Below are positions 1 through 7,270 of a stretch of 64,000 nucleotides of DNA, piece by piece (position 1 is the first letter of the stretch; the number at the start of each line of letters is the position of its first letter). The DNA is from Salinibacterium sp. SWN167 (GTDB lineage: Bacteria; Actinomycetota; Actinomycetes; Actinomycetales; Microbacteriaceae): positions 1 through 64,000 of the forward strand of contig NZ_JADYWU010000001.1 of the NCBI RefSeq assembly GCF_015864665.1. The letters are read 5' to 3'. The notes below the pieces were generated by a model. That model had not been told where the DNA came from and did no database searches. It saw only the letters and a program-made list of their open reading frames with translations. Position numbers and translations under genes: made by a program.

Positions 1-169
1 CAGGAGAATGGTGGCCCCCACTTGAGGCCGGAAACCTAGCAGCAGAACTGCCCGGGACTTCCGCACCTTTGGGGTGACAAGAGGAAACATTACGTGCATT
101 CTGCCCCCCTCGCCAACACCGACAACATCCCGGGCGTGTCGCAAAAATGAGGGCCCCAAAACACTGCGC

Positions 170-904
170 TTAGGATGCCCGAAGTCGCACTCGGTAACCC
201 GAAACGAAGACAGCAGGAGGCAGCTCGATACCTACGCGCCGATAAACCTCACGAGGAATTCCGATGTCGGCCAGCCAGAGAGTGCCGACGGCTTCGGCAT
301 CCAACCCCGTCTTCGGAGCAGCGAGAGTCATCGTGTGGGTCGCGGTGACGTGATCACCTGGCGCTACGCCGGTCGTGGAGTCGACCCCGGATGGGATGTC
401 GAGGGAGACGACCGGGGCGGAGTGGTGCGACATCCATCTGATGAGTTCGGCAGCTGCCCCGTGCGGTGCACCACCGAGGCTGTAGCCCAACACGGCATCG
501 ACGAGCAGCTCAGCATCCACGGGGTCAAGCTCAGCGACCGTCGCAACTCGGGCACCGGTGGCGCGGTAGAGCGCGAGTTGGTCGGCAGGGACGCCCTTCA
601 GATGAGACGGGTTCGAGATGACCAGGGTGACGTTGCCACCGTGGTTGGCCAAGTGGCGGGCGGCGCAGATTCCGCCGCCGCCGTTGCCGCCGGTTCCGGC
701 CAGCACCACGATCGGTGCTGTCGGCCAGCGCTCTCCGAGGAGTTCCACACAGAGCGACGCCAGATTGCGCCCCGCGTTCTCCATCATTTGATAGAGATTG
801 GGCCCCAGCTCCTCGACCGCAACCCGATCGACCTCGCGCATTTGCGTCGTCGTAATAGCAGGCACAACAAGCCCGCTGTCCGTTCGAAAGCTGTTAGCTG
901 CCAT
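170..904 (-). CDS. nnrE: NAD(P)H-hydrate epimerase (YjeF N-terminal domain)
   Basis: Predicted cytosolic repair enzyme that interconverts the R and S forms of hydrated NAD(P)H. The 244-residue protein is a single YjeF_N domain without the fused dehydratase half found in many bacteria. Visible motifs are a glycine-rich segment GTGGNGGGGICAARHL, a DAVLG segment and the DIPSGVD signature. In most family members the glycine-rich loop reads NGGDG, so the usual acidic residue is Gly here. I chose the ATG at 904 (protein begins MAANSF) because it lies 12 bases after the stop of the upstream DUF427 gene; a longer frame upstream overlaps that gene and has no similarity. The two genes are probably cotranscribed. 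Family assignment is firm; activity with the altered loop is inference. Confidence 0.85.
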   Translation of the reverse strand: MAANSFRTDSGLVVPAITTTQMREVDRVAVEELGPNLYQMMENAGRNLASLCVELLGERWPTAPIVVLAGTGGNGGGGICAARHLANHGGNVTLVISNPSHLKGVPADQLALYRATGARVATVAELDPVDAELLVDAVLGYSLGGAPHGAAAELIRWMSHHSAPVVSLDIPSGVDSTTGVAPGDHVTATHTMTLAAPKTGLDAEAVGTLWLADIGIPREVYRRVGIELPPAVFVSGYRVRLRAS

Positions 905-915
905 GACGCGCGCTG

Positions 916-1698
916 TTAGCTCGCAGAAGTCGACGGGAAGAAGTGGGTCTTGGCCTGCGTGAGCTCCACGCCATCGATGAAGATGTCGAGCTTCTCGTTG
1001 TAGAACGCCACGAGGCCGGCAATTGGCAACAGCTGTCGCGTGGGGAAGGAGTACGACCACGCCAAATCCTCGTGAACCGTGTCGCCCACCTTTACCGACC
1101 AATAGTCGGTAGTGGTTCCCTTATAAGGGCACTCGGTCACGGTGTCATTGGCGACAAGGTGCTGAAAGTTCACGTCGGTGCGGTTGAGGTAATACCGCGT
1201 CGGCAAACCCGTTTCGTAGACCATGACCGGAGACGAGGACTCGGCAAGAACGGCCCCGTCGAGTTCGACCCGAACTGTGCGGGTCGAACGTACGGCATCC
1301 ACTCGCGTATAGGGGCTTCGAGGGTGCACGAAAACTTGCTCGTCCTCCTCGAACCAGGAGTCGAGCGCATCCCACTCAAAACGCACCATGTCGGAGAGGC
1401 CCTCGAGCCCGTCGCCGGCGTACACCTTGGCTGCTGCCGGATGCTCGCGCTCCCCCACCGCGAGACCCGTGCGGTGATAGCTGCCGCGGGTCTCGTGCTT
1501 CTCCTGCGCCTCGTCAACGAGGAACTCGGACTTCACGTCGGCGAGAGGAATGTAGAACTGCGGATACGGCGCCCATTCCCACACATACAGGGCCGCCGTC
1601 GTGTCGAAGATCAGCTCGCCCGCGAAATAGCCGCGGATGCGACGCGGGACAGGCTGGATGAGGTTCTTCTCGGAAATCATTCCTGGATAGTCGTTCAT
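916..1698 (-). CDS. DUF427 domain protein (two tandem domains)
   Basis: Soluble 260-residue protein with two copies of the DUF427 fold. The first spans about residues 25-120 (VWEWAPYPQFYIP) and the second about 140-240 (VMVYETGLPTRYYLNRTDV, then ECPYKGTTTDYWSV). The CPYKG...YWS block is the best conserved part of the family. No biochemical function is established for DUF427. The ATG at 1698 is preceded by a GAGGG ribosome-binding site. The gene is followed closely by the NAD(P)HX epimerase gene in the same direction. Length and domain order match two-domain actinobacterial homologues, so the family call is confident while the function is unknown. Confidence 0.85.
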   Translation of the reverse strand: MNDYPGMISEKNLIQPVPRRIRGYFAGELIFDTTAALYVWEWAPYPQFYIPLADVKSEFLVDEAQEKHETRGSYHRTGLAVGEREHPAAAKVYAGDGLEGLSDMVRFEWDALDSWFEEDEQVFVHPRSPYTRVDAVRSTRTVRVELDGAVLAESSSPVMVYETGLPTRYYLNRTDVNFQHLVANDTVTECPYKGTTTDYWSVKVGDTVHEDLAWSYSFPTRQLLPIAGLVAFYNEKLDIFIDGVELTQAKTHFFPSTSAS

Positions 1699-1822
1699 CA
1701 GAACCCTCTTTCGTCAGTGGGTCCAGCCTGTCACCGTCGGCTGTGAGGGACAACACAACAGCGGCTGCCGCTCAGCGAACGCCACGGGGGCGAACGCTGG
1801 TGGCAACCGCTGCTGCGTCAGA

Positions 1823-3391
1823 TTACGGGCGAGGCGCTCCGCCGCCGCCGCCGGCGCTTTCGCTGCCCGCCGCTGCGACTCCGGCGGTCACCGTTCCGGC
1901 TGAGTCGCCGTCAACCGTGATCGTGTAGGTGTCGCCGTTCGTGATGGCGGCATCCGACAGTACGACCGACTGGAACGACTTGACCGAGGTGAACTCGGCG
2001 ATCACCGTGCCGCTGCTATCGAGCACCTGAACGGTCTGGTCGGCGCCGTACGCCTGCTCGAGTGACGCACTCACCCAGCCCTGCGCGGATGCCGTTTCGG
2101 GCGCGGTTGCCATGAAGGTCATACCGACTGCCAAGACTGTTCCGCCGTCGACCACGATGGTGCCGTTCGCATCGAGCGCACCCTCACGGTCTTCTGACGA
2201 TCCGAACACCGTGGTCATACCGCCCGTGACGAGCATCGACCCGTTGGAGTCGATTCCGTCGCCGGCAGAGTTGACCGTGGTCTCGCCGCCGGTGATCGAC
2301 ACCATTGCTCCGTCATCCGCTTCGACGATGCCGCCGATGTCGGTGGTGGTGCTGGTGCCGCTCGTTGCATTGATGCCGTCGTCGCTGGCGTTGACCGCGA
2401 GCGCGCCACCCTCGATGGTGATCGTGAACGATTCGACACCCTCATACGAGTTCTCGACAGTCGTTGCGCCGCCCGAGATCACGATGTTGACCTCAGACTT
2501 GAGCCCGTCGTCTTCGGCCGCGAGCGTGGTCGAACCACCGGCGATCACGATGTCGGTCTCGGCCTGGACTCCGTCATCCGCCGCGGTGAGGTCGACGGTG
2601 CCGCCCGCGATGTAGACGTAGCCGCGGGTTTCGTCTTCGTCGTTGTCTGACTTGAGAGCGTCGCCGCCGACATCCACCGTGACAGTGCCGCCTTCGATGG
2701 TCAGCGAGTCTTTGCCGCGGAGGCCGTCGTCTCCGGCGGTGACCGTGATGTCACCGGAGAGGATGACGAGGTCGTCGTGGCTTGTGATGCCATCGTTGAC
2801 CGCGCTGCTTACCGTGAGCGATCCGTCGCCCGAGATGGTGAGGTCGGCGTCGCTGAAGAGCGTGGCGTTGTAGTCGGCGTCGTCTCCGGTGGAGGAGAGT
2901 GAGTTCGTTCCGCTGAGCGAAACGACGACGTCTTCGGCGTTAGCGACCGCGATTGCGGCGCTCGTGGAGCTGGAGATTTTGGCGCCATCGAGCACGAGGG
3001 CAACGACGTCTTCATCGTCGGTGTCGACGACTACTTGGCCATCGAATTGCCCCGAAAGAATGTAGGTTCCGGCCGCGCTGATGGTGATCGTGGAACCGGA
3101 GACGCTCACGCCATCGCCGTCGGCAGTTGCCGTGGAGCCGTCGAGGGCGATCGAAACGGCGCCATCGAGGGTCCACTCATCGTCGTTGGTGGTCGTTGAG
3201 TTTGCGTTCGCCGCAAGAACTTCTGTCGCAACGGGTCCAAGGTTCAGATCGACGTTCGCTTCGCTGATCTCGGCGATCACGCTGGAGGTGACGGCGGGAG
3301 TTTCAACGGCGGTCGAGCATCCGGCCAACAGCACTCCGCCAATCAGAAACGTGCTGACTGCGGCGGTAAGGGTGAAGTGATTTCGCTTCAT
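1823..3391 (-). CDS. Repetitive carbohydrate-binding-domain lipoprotein (DUF4353-like)
   Basis: Surface lipoprotein of 522 residues. It starts with a positively charged n-region (MKRNHF), a hydrophobic stretch and the lipobox LLAGC, so it should be anchored by a diacylglyceryl cysteine at about residue 25. The mature part is a run of repeats of the type GDITVTAGDDGLRGKDSLTI and GGTVDLTAADDGVQAETDI, rich in Asp, Gly, Thr and Val. This is the pattern of a right-handed beta-helix/DUF4353 carbohydrate-binding protein. The tail is Gly/Pro rich (GGGGGAPRP). The ATG at 3391 is preceded by GAGGAG and starts the signal peptide, so it is preferred over a longer frame. A pair of 11-bp-spaced direct repeats lies about 45 bases upstream. 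Ligand unknown. Confidence 0.85.
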   Translation of the reverse strand: MKRNHFTLTAAVSTFLIGGVLLAGCSTAVETPAVTSSVIAEISEANVDLNLGPVATEVLAANANSTTTNDDEWTLDGAVSIALDGSTATADGDGVSVSGSTITISAAGTYILSGQFDGQVVVDTDDEDVVALVLDGAKISSSTSAAIAVANAEDVVVSLSGTNSLSSTGDDADYNATLFSDADLTISGDGSLTVSSAVNDGITSHDDLVILSGDITVTAGDDGLRGKDSLTIEGGTVTVDVGGDALKSDNDEDETRGYVYIAGGTVDLTAADDGVQAETDIVIAGGSTTLAAEDDGLKSEVNIVISGGATTVENSYEGVESFTITIEGGALAVNASDDGINATSGTSTTTDIGGIVEADDGAMVSITGGETTVNSAGDGIDSNGSMLVTGGMTTVFGSSEDREGALDANGTIVVDGGTVLAVGMTFMATAPETASAQGWVSASLEQAYGADQTVQVLDSSGTVIAEFTSVKSFQSVVLSDAAITNGDTYTITVDGDSAGTVTAGVAAAGSESAGGGGGAPRP

Positions 3392-3434
3392 GATCAAGCT
3401 CCTCTGGTGGTTGACGTGCTCCATCACATCGGGG

Positions 3435-3456
3435 TTCTCTATGAGATTTCTATGAG
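3435..3456 (-). promoter_or_regulatory. OmpR-type direct repeat upstream of the beta-helix lipoprotein
   Basis: On the minus strand the sequence reads CTCATAGAAAT followed by CTCATAGAGAA. The CTCATAG cores recur with an exact 11-base period. Tandem repeats one helical turn apart are the usual target geometry of OmpR/PhoB-family response regulators. The site lies about 45-65 bases upstream of the lipoprotein start at 3391. The repeat is seen directly; the regulator is inference. Confidence 0.4.
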
Positions 3457-3563
3457 CAAGATATGCGTGAGCCGTGGATGTCAAAACGGCGCTACAGGCC
3501 ACCTTCTCGACCGAGCTCTGCCCCCACAGCGTGCGCCGCGCTTCTATGCGCGAAGATTGACCC

Positions 3564-4379
3564 ATGACACCCGCAACCACCCCTTCCGCCCCGGTCGGCA
3601 CGCTCGACGGTTGGGTTCGCGCGCCCTTCTCTGCCGCGGGCCTGACCTACGACTGCTTCGAAAAAGGGGCGGGGCCCGGCGTGGTGCTGATCCCCGAGAT
3701 TCCCGGGATCACCCCGGAGGTGCTGGGCTTGGCCGAGCACCTTGTCGCGGCGGGCTTCACCGTTGTCGTGCCCTCGCCGTTCGGCGAGCCGGGCAAGGTC
3801 AAGACCCGGGGCTACATGACGCGGATCGTGCTGCGGCTGTGCGTGACCGCCGAGTTCCGCGCGTTCGCAACGAACTCGTCGCGGCCCGTCACCGACTACT
3901 TTCGGGCGGTTGCCTCCAACCTCGCCGCTCGCACCCCCGGGCGAGGTGTTGGTGTGATCGGGCAGTGCTTCACGGGCGGATTCGCGTTAGCTGCGGCGAT
4001 TGATGACTCCGTGGCGGCATCCGTTCTCAGCCAACCGGCCGTGCCCTTTCCGGTCGGCCGTGCGCGCCAACTCGATGCGGGAGTCTCGCCCGCCGAGTTC
4101 GATCGAATTGCCACCCGAGCGGATGCCGGCGAAGTCTGTGCTCTCGGCCTGCGATTCAGTGAAGACACCGCTGCTCCGCGCGCCCGCTTCGACACCATCA
4201 AGGCTCGCCTCGGCGACGCCTTCGAGATCATCCAGCTGGATTCCTCGCCCGGAAACCCTGATGGCTATGCGCCGACCGCACACTCGGTGCTCACGGGCGA
4301 AGTGCGCGAGAACCCGGACAACTCGGCGGCGGTTGCCCGCGAGCGGGTCGTGGCATTCTTGCGCGAGCGAATCGGCTGA
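3564..4379 (+). CDS. Dienelactone hydrolase family protein
   Basis: Cytosolic alpha/beta hydrolase of 271 residues. The nucleophile elbow is GQCFTGG with Cys at about residue 135, the thiol form typical of dienelactone hydrolases rather than a serine. An early VVLIPEIPGITP segment carries the conserved Glu of the family, and a C-terminal TAHSVL supplies the candidate catalytic His. The natural substrate cannot be read from sequence; family members cleave dienelactones in aromatic catabolism but many act on other esters. The gene is divergent from the lipoprotein upstream and stands alone. No aromatic-ring cleavage genes are nearby, so a chloroaromatic role is not supported. Confidence 0.85.
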   Translation: MTPATTPSAPVGTLDGWVRAPFSAAGLTYDCFEKGAGPGVVLIPEIPGITPEVLGLAEHLVAAGFTVVVPSPFGEPGKVKTRGYMTRIVLRLCVTAEFRAFATNSSRPVTDYFRAVASNLAARTPGRGVGVIGQCFTGGFALAAAIDDSVAASVLSQPAVPFPVGRARQLDAGVSPAEFDRIATRADAGEVCALGLRFSEDTAAPRARFDTIKARLGDAFEIIQLDSSPGNPDGYAPTAHSVLTGEVRENPDNSAAVARERVVAFLRERIG

Positions 4380-4471
4380 GCGGCTACGACTGGGCAGCGG
4401 GGCCCGGCTGGCGACGCGCGACTAGCAAAGAACGCAGCACTGGCGATGCTGGATACGCGAGCTGAACTGCT

Positions 4472-4864
4472 CTAGCCGAGGCTCGATCCCAGGGCACCAA
4501 CGATGTACGGCACGAGCCAGATGCCCCACACGATGACCGAGAACCGGTGAAAGCTGGTCTTCTCGGCTTCACGGTTGCGCACCAGCACGACGATCGCCCA
4601 GGCGAGGTGCACGGCCATGAGAACGATCGCGATCACTCCCGTGACTCCCATCAGCTGGTTCAACGCGCTCTGCTCGATGCCGGCCGCACGATTCTCGGTC
4701 GCGATCAGGTTCATCAGGAACGTGCCCGTGGCATCCGCCGCTAGGCCCAGCCCAAAGAGCACGACATGCCACGGCTTGAGCACCTTCTGCACTCGCTCGC
4801 TCCACACCCCGACGGTGTAAAACACGAGGGCCAGGGTGATGAGGATGATCGCAGGCAGCAGCAT
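4472..4864 (-). CDS. Small four-helix membrane protein (HsmA/TIGR03987-like)
   Basis: Integral membrane protein of 130 residues with four hydrophobic helices at about residues 2-20, 32-52, 72-94 and 106-126. The helix 2 segment LFGLGLAADATGTFLMN and the motif HRFSVIVWGIWLVPY match a small uncharacterised family sometimes annotated HsmA. No enzymatic residues are apparent. The gene is transcribed away from the dienelactone hydrolase gene and lies downstream of the ABM-fold gene on the same strand with a 50-base gap. The family resemblance is recalled, not computed, and the function is unknown. Confidence 0.65.
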   Translation of the reverse strand: MLLPAIILITLALVFYTVGVWSERVQKVLKPWHVVLFGLGLAADATGTFLMNLIATENRAAGIEQSALNQLMGVTGVIAIVLMAVHLAWAIVVLVRNREAEKTSFHRFSVIVWGIWLVPYIVGALGSSLG

Positions 4865-4914
4865 CTCTCTATTTTGGCCTGTTCACGGCTCGCGAGCGAA
4901 AGTGGTTCGGGCGT

Positions 4915-5244
4915 TCAGCCAGTCGTCTCGACCCGCTCGACCTCATCGAAGTGCTCGACGACCGGGAACGGTTCGTAGAATTCGTGCAGCAGAGCTCGCC
5001 ATTGCTGATATTCGGGCGAACCGCGAAACCCGATCTCGTGGTCATCGACGGTGTCCCACCGCACGAGCAGCAGATAGGTCTGCGGATGTTCGGCCCCACG
5101 CGAGAGCGTGAGCCCACGGAATCCCGGCATCGCCGCAATGATGCTCTTTGCCTGGGCAAAAGCCGCCTCGAACTCCGCCTCACGGCCTGGCTTGACGGGG
5201 AGAAGCGCGTGTTCGACGACGCGGCCCTGCTCAGTGGATGCCAT
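4915..5244 (-). CDS. Antibiotic biosynthesis monooxygenase (ABM) fold protein
   Basis: Small 109-residue ferredoxin-like alpha/beta barrel protein of the ABM superfamily. The pattern VVEHALLPVKPGREAEFEAAFAQAKSII, GFRGLTLSRGAE and YLLLVRWDTVDDHE is typical: a beta strand, a helix with the PG-x-E-x-EFE motif, and the W near the second half. Members are cofactor-independent monooxygenases, heme-degrading enzymes or stress proteins. Nothing here decides between them. It is the last gene before the tRNA-Arg insertion and points away from it. Confidence 0.8.
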   Translation of the reverse strand: MASTEQGRVVEHALLPVKPGREAEFEAAFAQAKSIIAAMPGFRGLTLSRGAEHPQTYLLLVRWDTVDDHEIGFRGSPEYQQWRALLHEFYEPFPVVEHFDEVERVETTG

Positions 5245-5296
5245 GGCGTCACTCTAACGAATGCTCAGTGGAGCACGGCTGCGGCCGTTAACGACG

Positions 5297-5322
5297 AAAG
5301 CCCCACACGAATGTGGGGCTTT
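5297..5322 (-). terminator. Hairpin next to the displaced tRNA-Arg 3' fragment
   Basis: Perfect 11-bp stem, AAAGCCCCACA paired with TGTGGGGCTTT, with a 4-base loop. It sits 10 bases beyond the duplicated tRNA 3' end at 5332-5375. On the minus strand it therefore lies where a terminator for tRNA-Arg would be, and it is probably the original tRNA terminator now separated from the functional gene by the insertion. The stem ends with a short T stretch on both strands. Confidence 0.75.
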
Positions 5323-5328
5323 CTGGAG

Positions 5329-5375
5329 TGGTGCGCCCGGAGGGATTTGAACCCCCGGCCTATTGATCCGTAGTC
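5329..5375. repeat. Distal attachment-site copy (orphan tRNA-Arg 3' fragment)
   Basis: Identical over 47 bases to 7268-7314, including the whole T arm, the 3' acceptor strand and the 3' side of the anticodon loop and stem of tRNA-Arg. The match stops abruptly at 5375/7314 inside the anticodon region, which places the crossover between that point and the acceptor end. The fragment has no 5' half and cannot form a tRNA. Confidence 0.85.
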
Positions 5376-5480
5376 GAAAACCATTCCCGCAGAACTATGC
5401 GGAAGTCGCGAAAATCACTGCAAAACACTGGTGACTGGGTGCGATTGTGATGCCGCGAGTTGACTGGGGTGCTCCCCAAA

Positions 5481-5498
5481 TGTGGGTGAAATGTGGGC
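5481..5498 (+). repeat. Paired TGTGGG repeats, putative integrase arm site (left end)
   Basis: Two direct TGTGGG copies, at 5481 and 5492, spaced exactly 11 bases. They lie 106 bases inside the orphan tRNA fragment. The same doublet with the same spacing occurs near the other end at 7191 and 7202. Paired direct repeats flanking a core site are typical of arm-type binding sites of tyrosine integrases. The assignment is inference. Confidence 0.45.
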
Positions 5499-5582
5499 AC
5501 GGCACCACTCGAGATTGTCGGTGCTCCTCACGCCTCGGGCTCTTTCTCTGCGCGATATACGTTGTCAGACGAATACCCGAAG

Positions 5583-6785
5583 CTAACGGTTTGCAGTCCA
5601 GCTCTCGTCTTGGTCGGGAGCGAAGTGCACGCCCAGCTCGTGTGCCAGTGCTCGCATTTGTTTAGAGAGAACGCGCCATTCTTTCTTGGTGATCTCACCG
5701 ATCTCGAACCCGACTCCGCGCACCACACCGTCGGCAACGAAGATCGTTGCGGCAGCCACAGAACCGAGCGTGACATCGGCTTGCTCCGCAGAGAACCAGT
5801 CGGTTGGTTCGGTGGCGGTGCCGCCGCCACCCAAGCTCGCATCCATTTCAAGGAGAGCTTGATGCACGACCGCAGCGTCCAACGGCTGGCCGGCGGCAAG
5901 ATCGTCGGGGTCGTAGTCGCGGGGCGCGATCATGAACTCGTCGTCTTCCAGCTGCGCAAGGGCCGGAACCGTCTTGTCTGGCGCCACTCTGGGCTCAGAC
6001 ACAAACTCCGGCGGGTTGCGCAGCGAATCGAAGTCACTTAGAGGTCGCTCGACTAACGGGGCGAGGATTGAGGGTCCGCGAGGCTCCTCCTTAACTAGGG
6101 CGTGCCAATCATCGAATTCGGTTGAGAACCAGGCATTAAACTGGTGGATATCAGAGTTTCTGCTATTGGTGCCGGCTCTTGCGCCCCACCTACGCAAATC
6201 CACAAAGAGTGGCTCGCTACCCGACTGAGAACGAAATGCCAGCTCGTTGTAATCGACATGGTCTTTGCCTTCAGCGCTGGCAAGACAGAGACGTGTCGAT
6301 GCGTCCAACCGGTGTAAGACCTCAAAAATGTAGCTCGGCCACGCCTGCACGATGTACTGGGTGCGCCGGTATTGGAGCTCGGGGACAAAGCCAAATCCGA
6401 TCGACTGGTCCGTCCGCCACTCGGCGGGGACTACCTCCGCTACCTCAGAGCTGATAAACGATTGAGTCCACTCCCACAGGGTTCCCACACTCGCCCAAGA
6501 CGCATCCATCTCATCAATAGGTCCGCCACTGGCGGCCATCCAATGCGCTAACTCTGTCAGCCGAAAATCCAGGGTGGCTTCAGCGTGCGCCAAGTGGCGA
6601 TTCGCTTGCTCTCGACTCAGGTCATAAGGTTTGATGAGAATCATCCGATCGGCCAATGTACGACGATGGTCATATTGTTTTCCTTCAACATATTTAGCAC
6701 CCGTCGGAGGGCCCGAGTCTTCTTGTGATTCCACTGGCGAGAAAGCTACTCTACGCCTCAAGGCTCCCCAACTTGAGTTTTGCAC
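5583..6785 (-). CDS. Orphan protein of unknown function carried by the tRNA-Arg insertion
   Basis: Predicted soluble protein of 400 residues, or 353 if translation begins at the ATG at 6644 (MILIKPYDLSREQ). The longer form uses a GTG at 6785; neither start has a convincing ribosome-binding site. The N-terminal third (helical, with ASGGPIDEMDASWASVGTLWEW) resembles a segment I associate with uncharacterised actinobacterial proteins that have a TGGP...D.S..SL.PLW.W pattern. A central acidic, low-complexity linker follows at about residues 255-320, then a small alpha/beta C-terminal region ending near HELGVHFAPDQDESW. There is no signal peptide, membrane segment, nuclease, helicase or NTPase motif. 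As the only cargo of the insertion it could be a defence, immunity or regulatory protein, but the sequence does not show which. Confidence 0.6.
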   Translation of the reverse strand: MQNSSWGALRRRVAFSPVESQEDSGPPTGAKYVEGKQYDHRRTLADRMILIKPYDLSREQANRHLAHAEATLDFRLTELAHWMAASGGPIDEMDASWASVGTLWEWTQSFISSEVAEVVPAEWRTDQSIGFGFVPELQYRRTQYIVQAWPSYIFEVLHRLDASTRLCLASAEGKDHVDYNELAFRSQSGSEPLFVDLRRWGARAGTNSRNSDIHQFNAWFSTEFDDWHALVKEEPRGPSILAPLVERPLSDFDSLRNPPEFVSEPRVAPDKTVPALAQLEDDEFMIAPRDYDPDDLAAGQPLDAAVVHQALLEMDASLGGGGTATEPTDWFSAEQADVTLGSVAAATIFVADGVVRGVGFEIGEITKKEWRVLSKQMRALAHELGVHFAPDQDESWTANR

Positions 6786-7190
6786 GAGTTTATGCTCGCC
6801 AGAAGCAGGCAGAGTCCCCTATAAGAGGGCTCGGCACCTCAGTTTGAGTCAGAACGAAGGCCAAGAATCCTGACTGCGGCAAGTTCGCAATCGCGGTCAG
6901 GCCTGACGAGCCCTGACGCGCGATAAGTACGAGTCATCGGATTCGTTGGACCCTAGCGGCGCGAGTTGACGCGCACTGCGGAAGCAACTCACTTAACGAC
7001 GTGAGTGTCGCAGAGAGTGCTGCTTGGGCTGTCACCCCATGAAGAAATAGAGGCCGGCCATGCCCTGATCCCTTGATCGAAGGTCAATGGGTCACCTCCA
7101 CACCATTGACCAAATCCTAGGTAAGCACTGGGCCGACAAGAGCCGAAAGGACCGAATTCCGACCGAAATGCGACCCAAAGCGTTGTGAAG
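6786..7190. other. Non-coding stretch upstream of the orphan gene, with CCTGAC repeats
   Basis: About 400 bases without a convincing gene. It holds CCTGAC at 6869, 6902 and 6912 and the 12-base palindrome GTCAGGCCTGAC at 6896-6907. An 11-base word, CGCGAGTTGAC, at 6960-6970 is repeated at 5454-5464 near the opposite end of the insertion. The stretch is upstream of the orphan gene, so it may hold its promoter and operator. No clear -35/-10 pair was recognised. Confidence 0.4.
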
Positions 7191-7209
7191 TGTGGGCAAA
7201 ATGTGGGCA
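7191..7209 (+). repeat. Paired TGTGGG repeats, putative integrase arm site (right end)
   Basis: TGTGGG copies at 7191 and 7202, 11 bases apart, about 60 bases inside the tRNA-proximal junction. Same orientation and spacing as the pair at 5481/5492. An alternative reading is that the stretch is the tail of a lost integrase gene, since one frame reads VWAKCGQTK directly into the att core. Confidence 0.45.
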
Positions 7210-7214
7210 AACAA

Positions 7215-7264
7215 AAAACAGGCCTGGCCGCACTCCACGAGAAAGTGCTGATCAGACCTGTTTT
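7215..7264 (-). terminator. Terminator of the rebuilt tRNA-Arg, supplied by the insertion
   Basis: Arms AAAACAGG (7215-7222) and CCTGTTTT (7257-7264) with an inner GCACT/AGTGC pairing. On the minus strand the hairpin ends in CCTG followed by six T residues, a good intrinsic terminator 7 bases downstream of the tRNA. It lies inside the insertion, so the element brought a replacement for the terminator left behind at 5297-5322. Confidence 0.7.
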
Positions 7265-7270
7265 AGCTGG

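Noticed and set aside
1-169. Left edge of the window
   Set aside because: No gene, RNA or repeat could be supported; a downstream gene may end here but nothing recognisable remains.
74-919. Open frame antisense to the NAD(P)HX epimerase gene
   Set aside because: Shadow of the epimerase; no ribosome-binding site and no family resemblance.
5260-5373. Frame ending in WCARRDLNPRPIDP across the orphan tRNA fragment
   Set aside because: This is the translation of the tRNA 3' end, a frequent annotation artefact next to tRNA genes.
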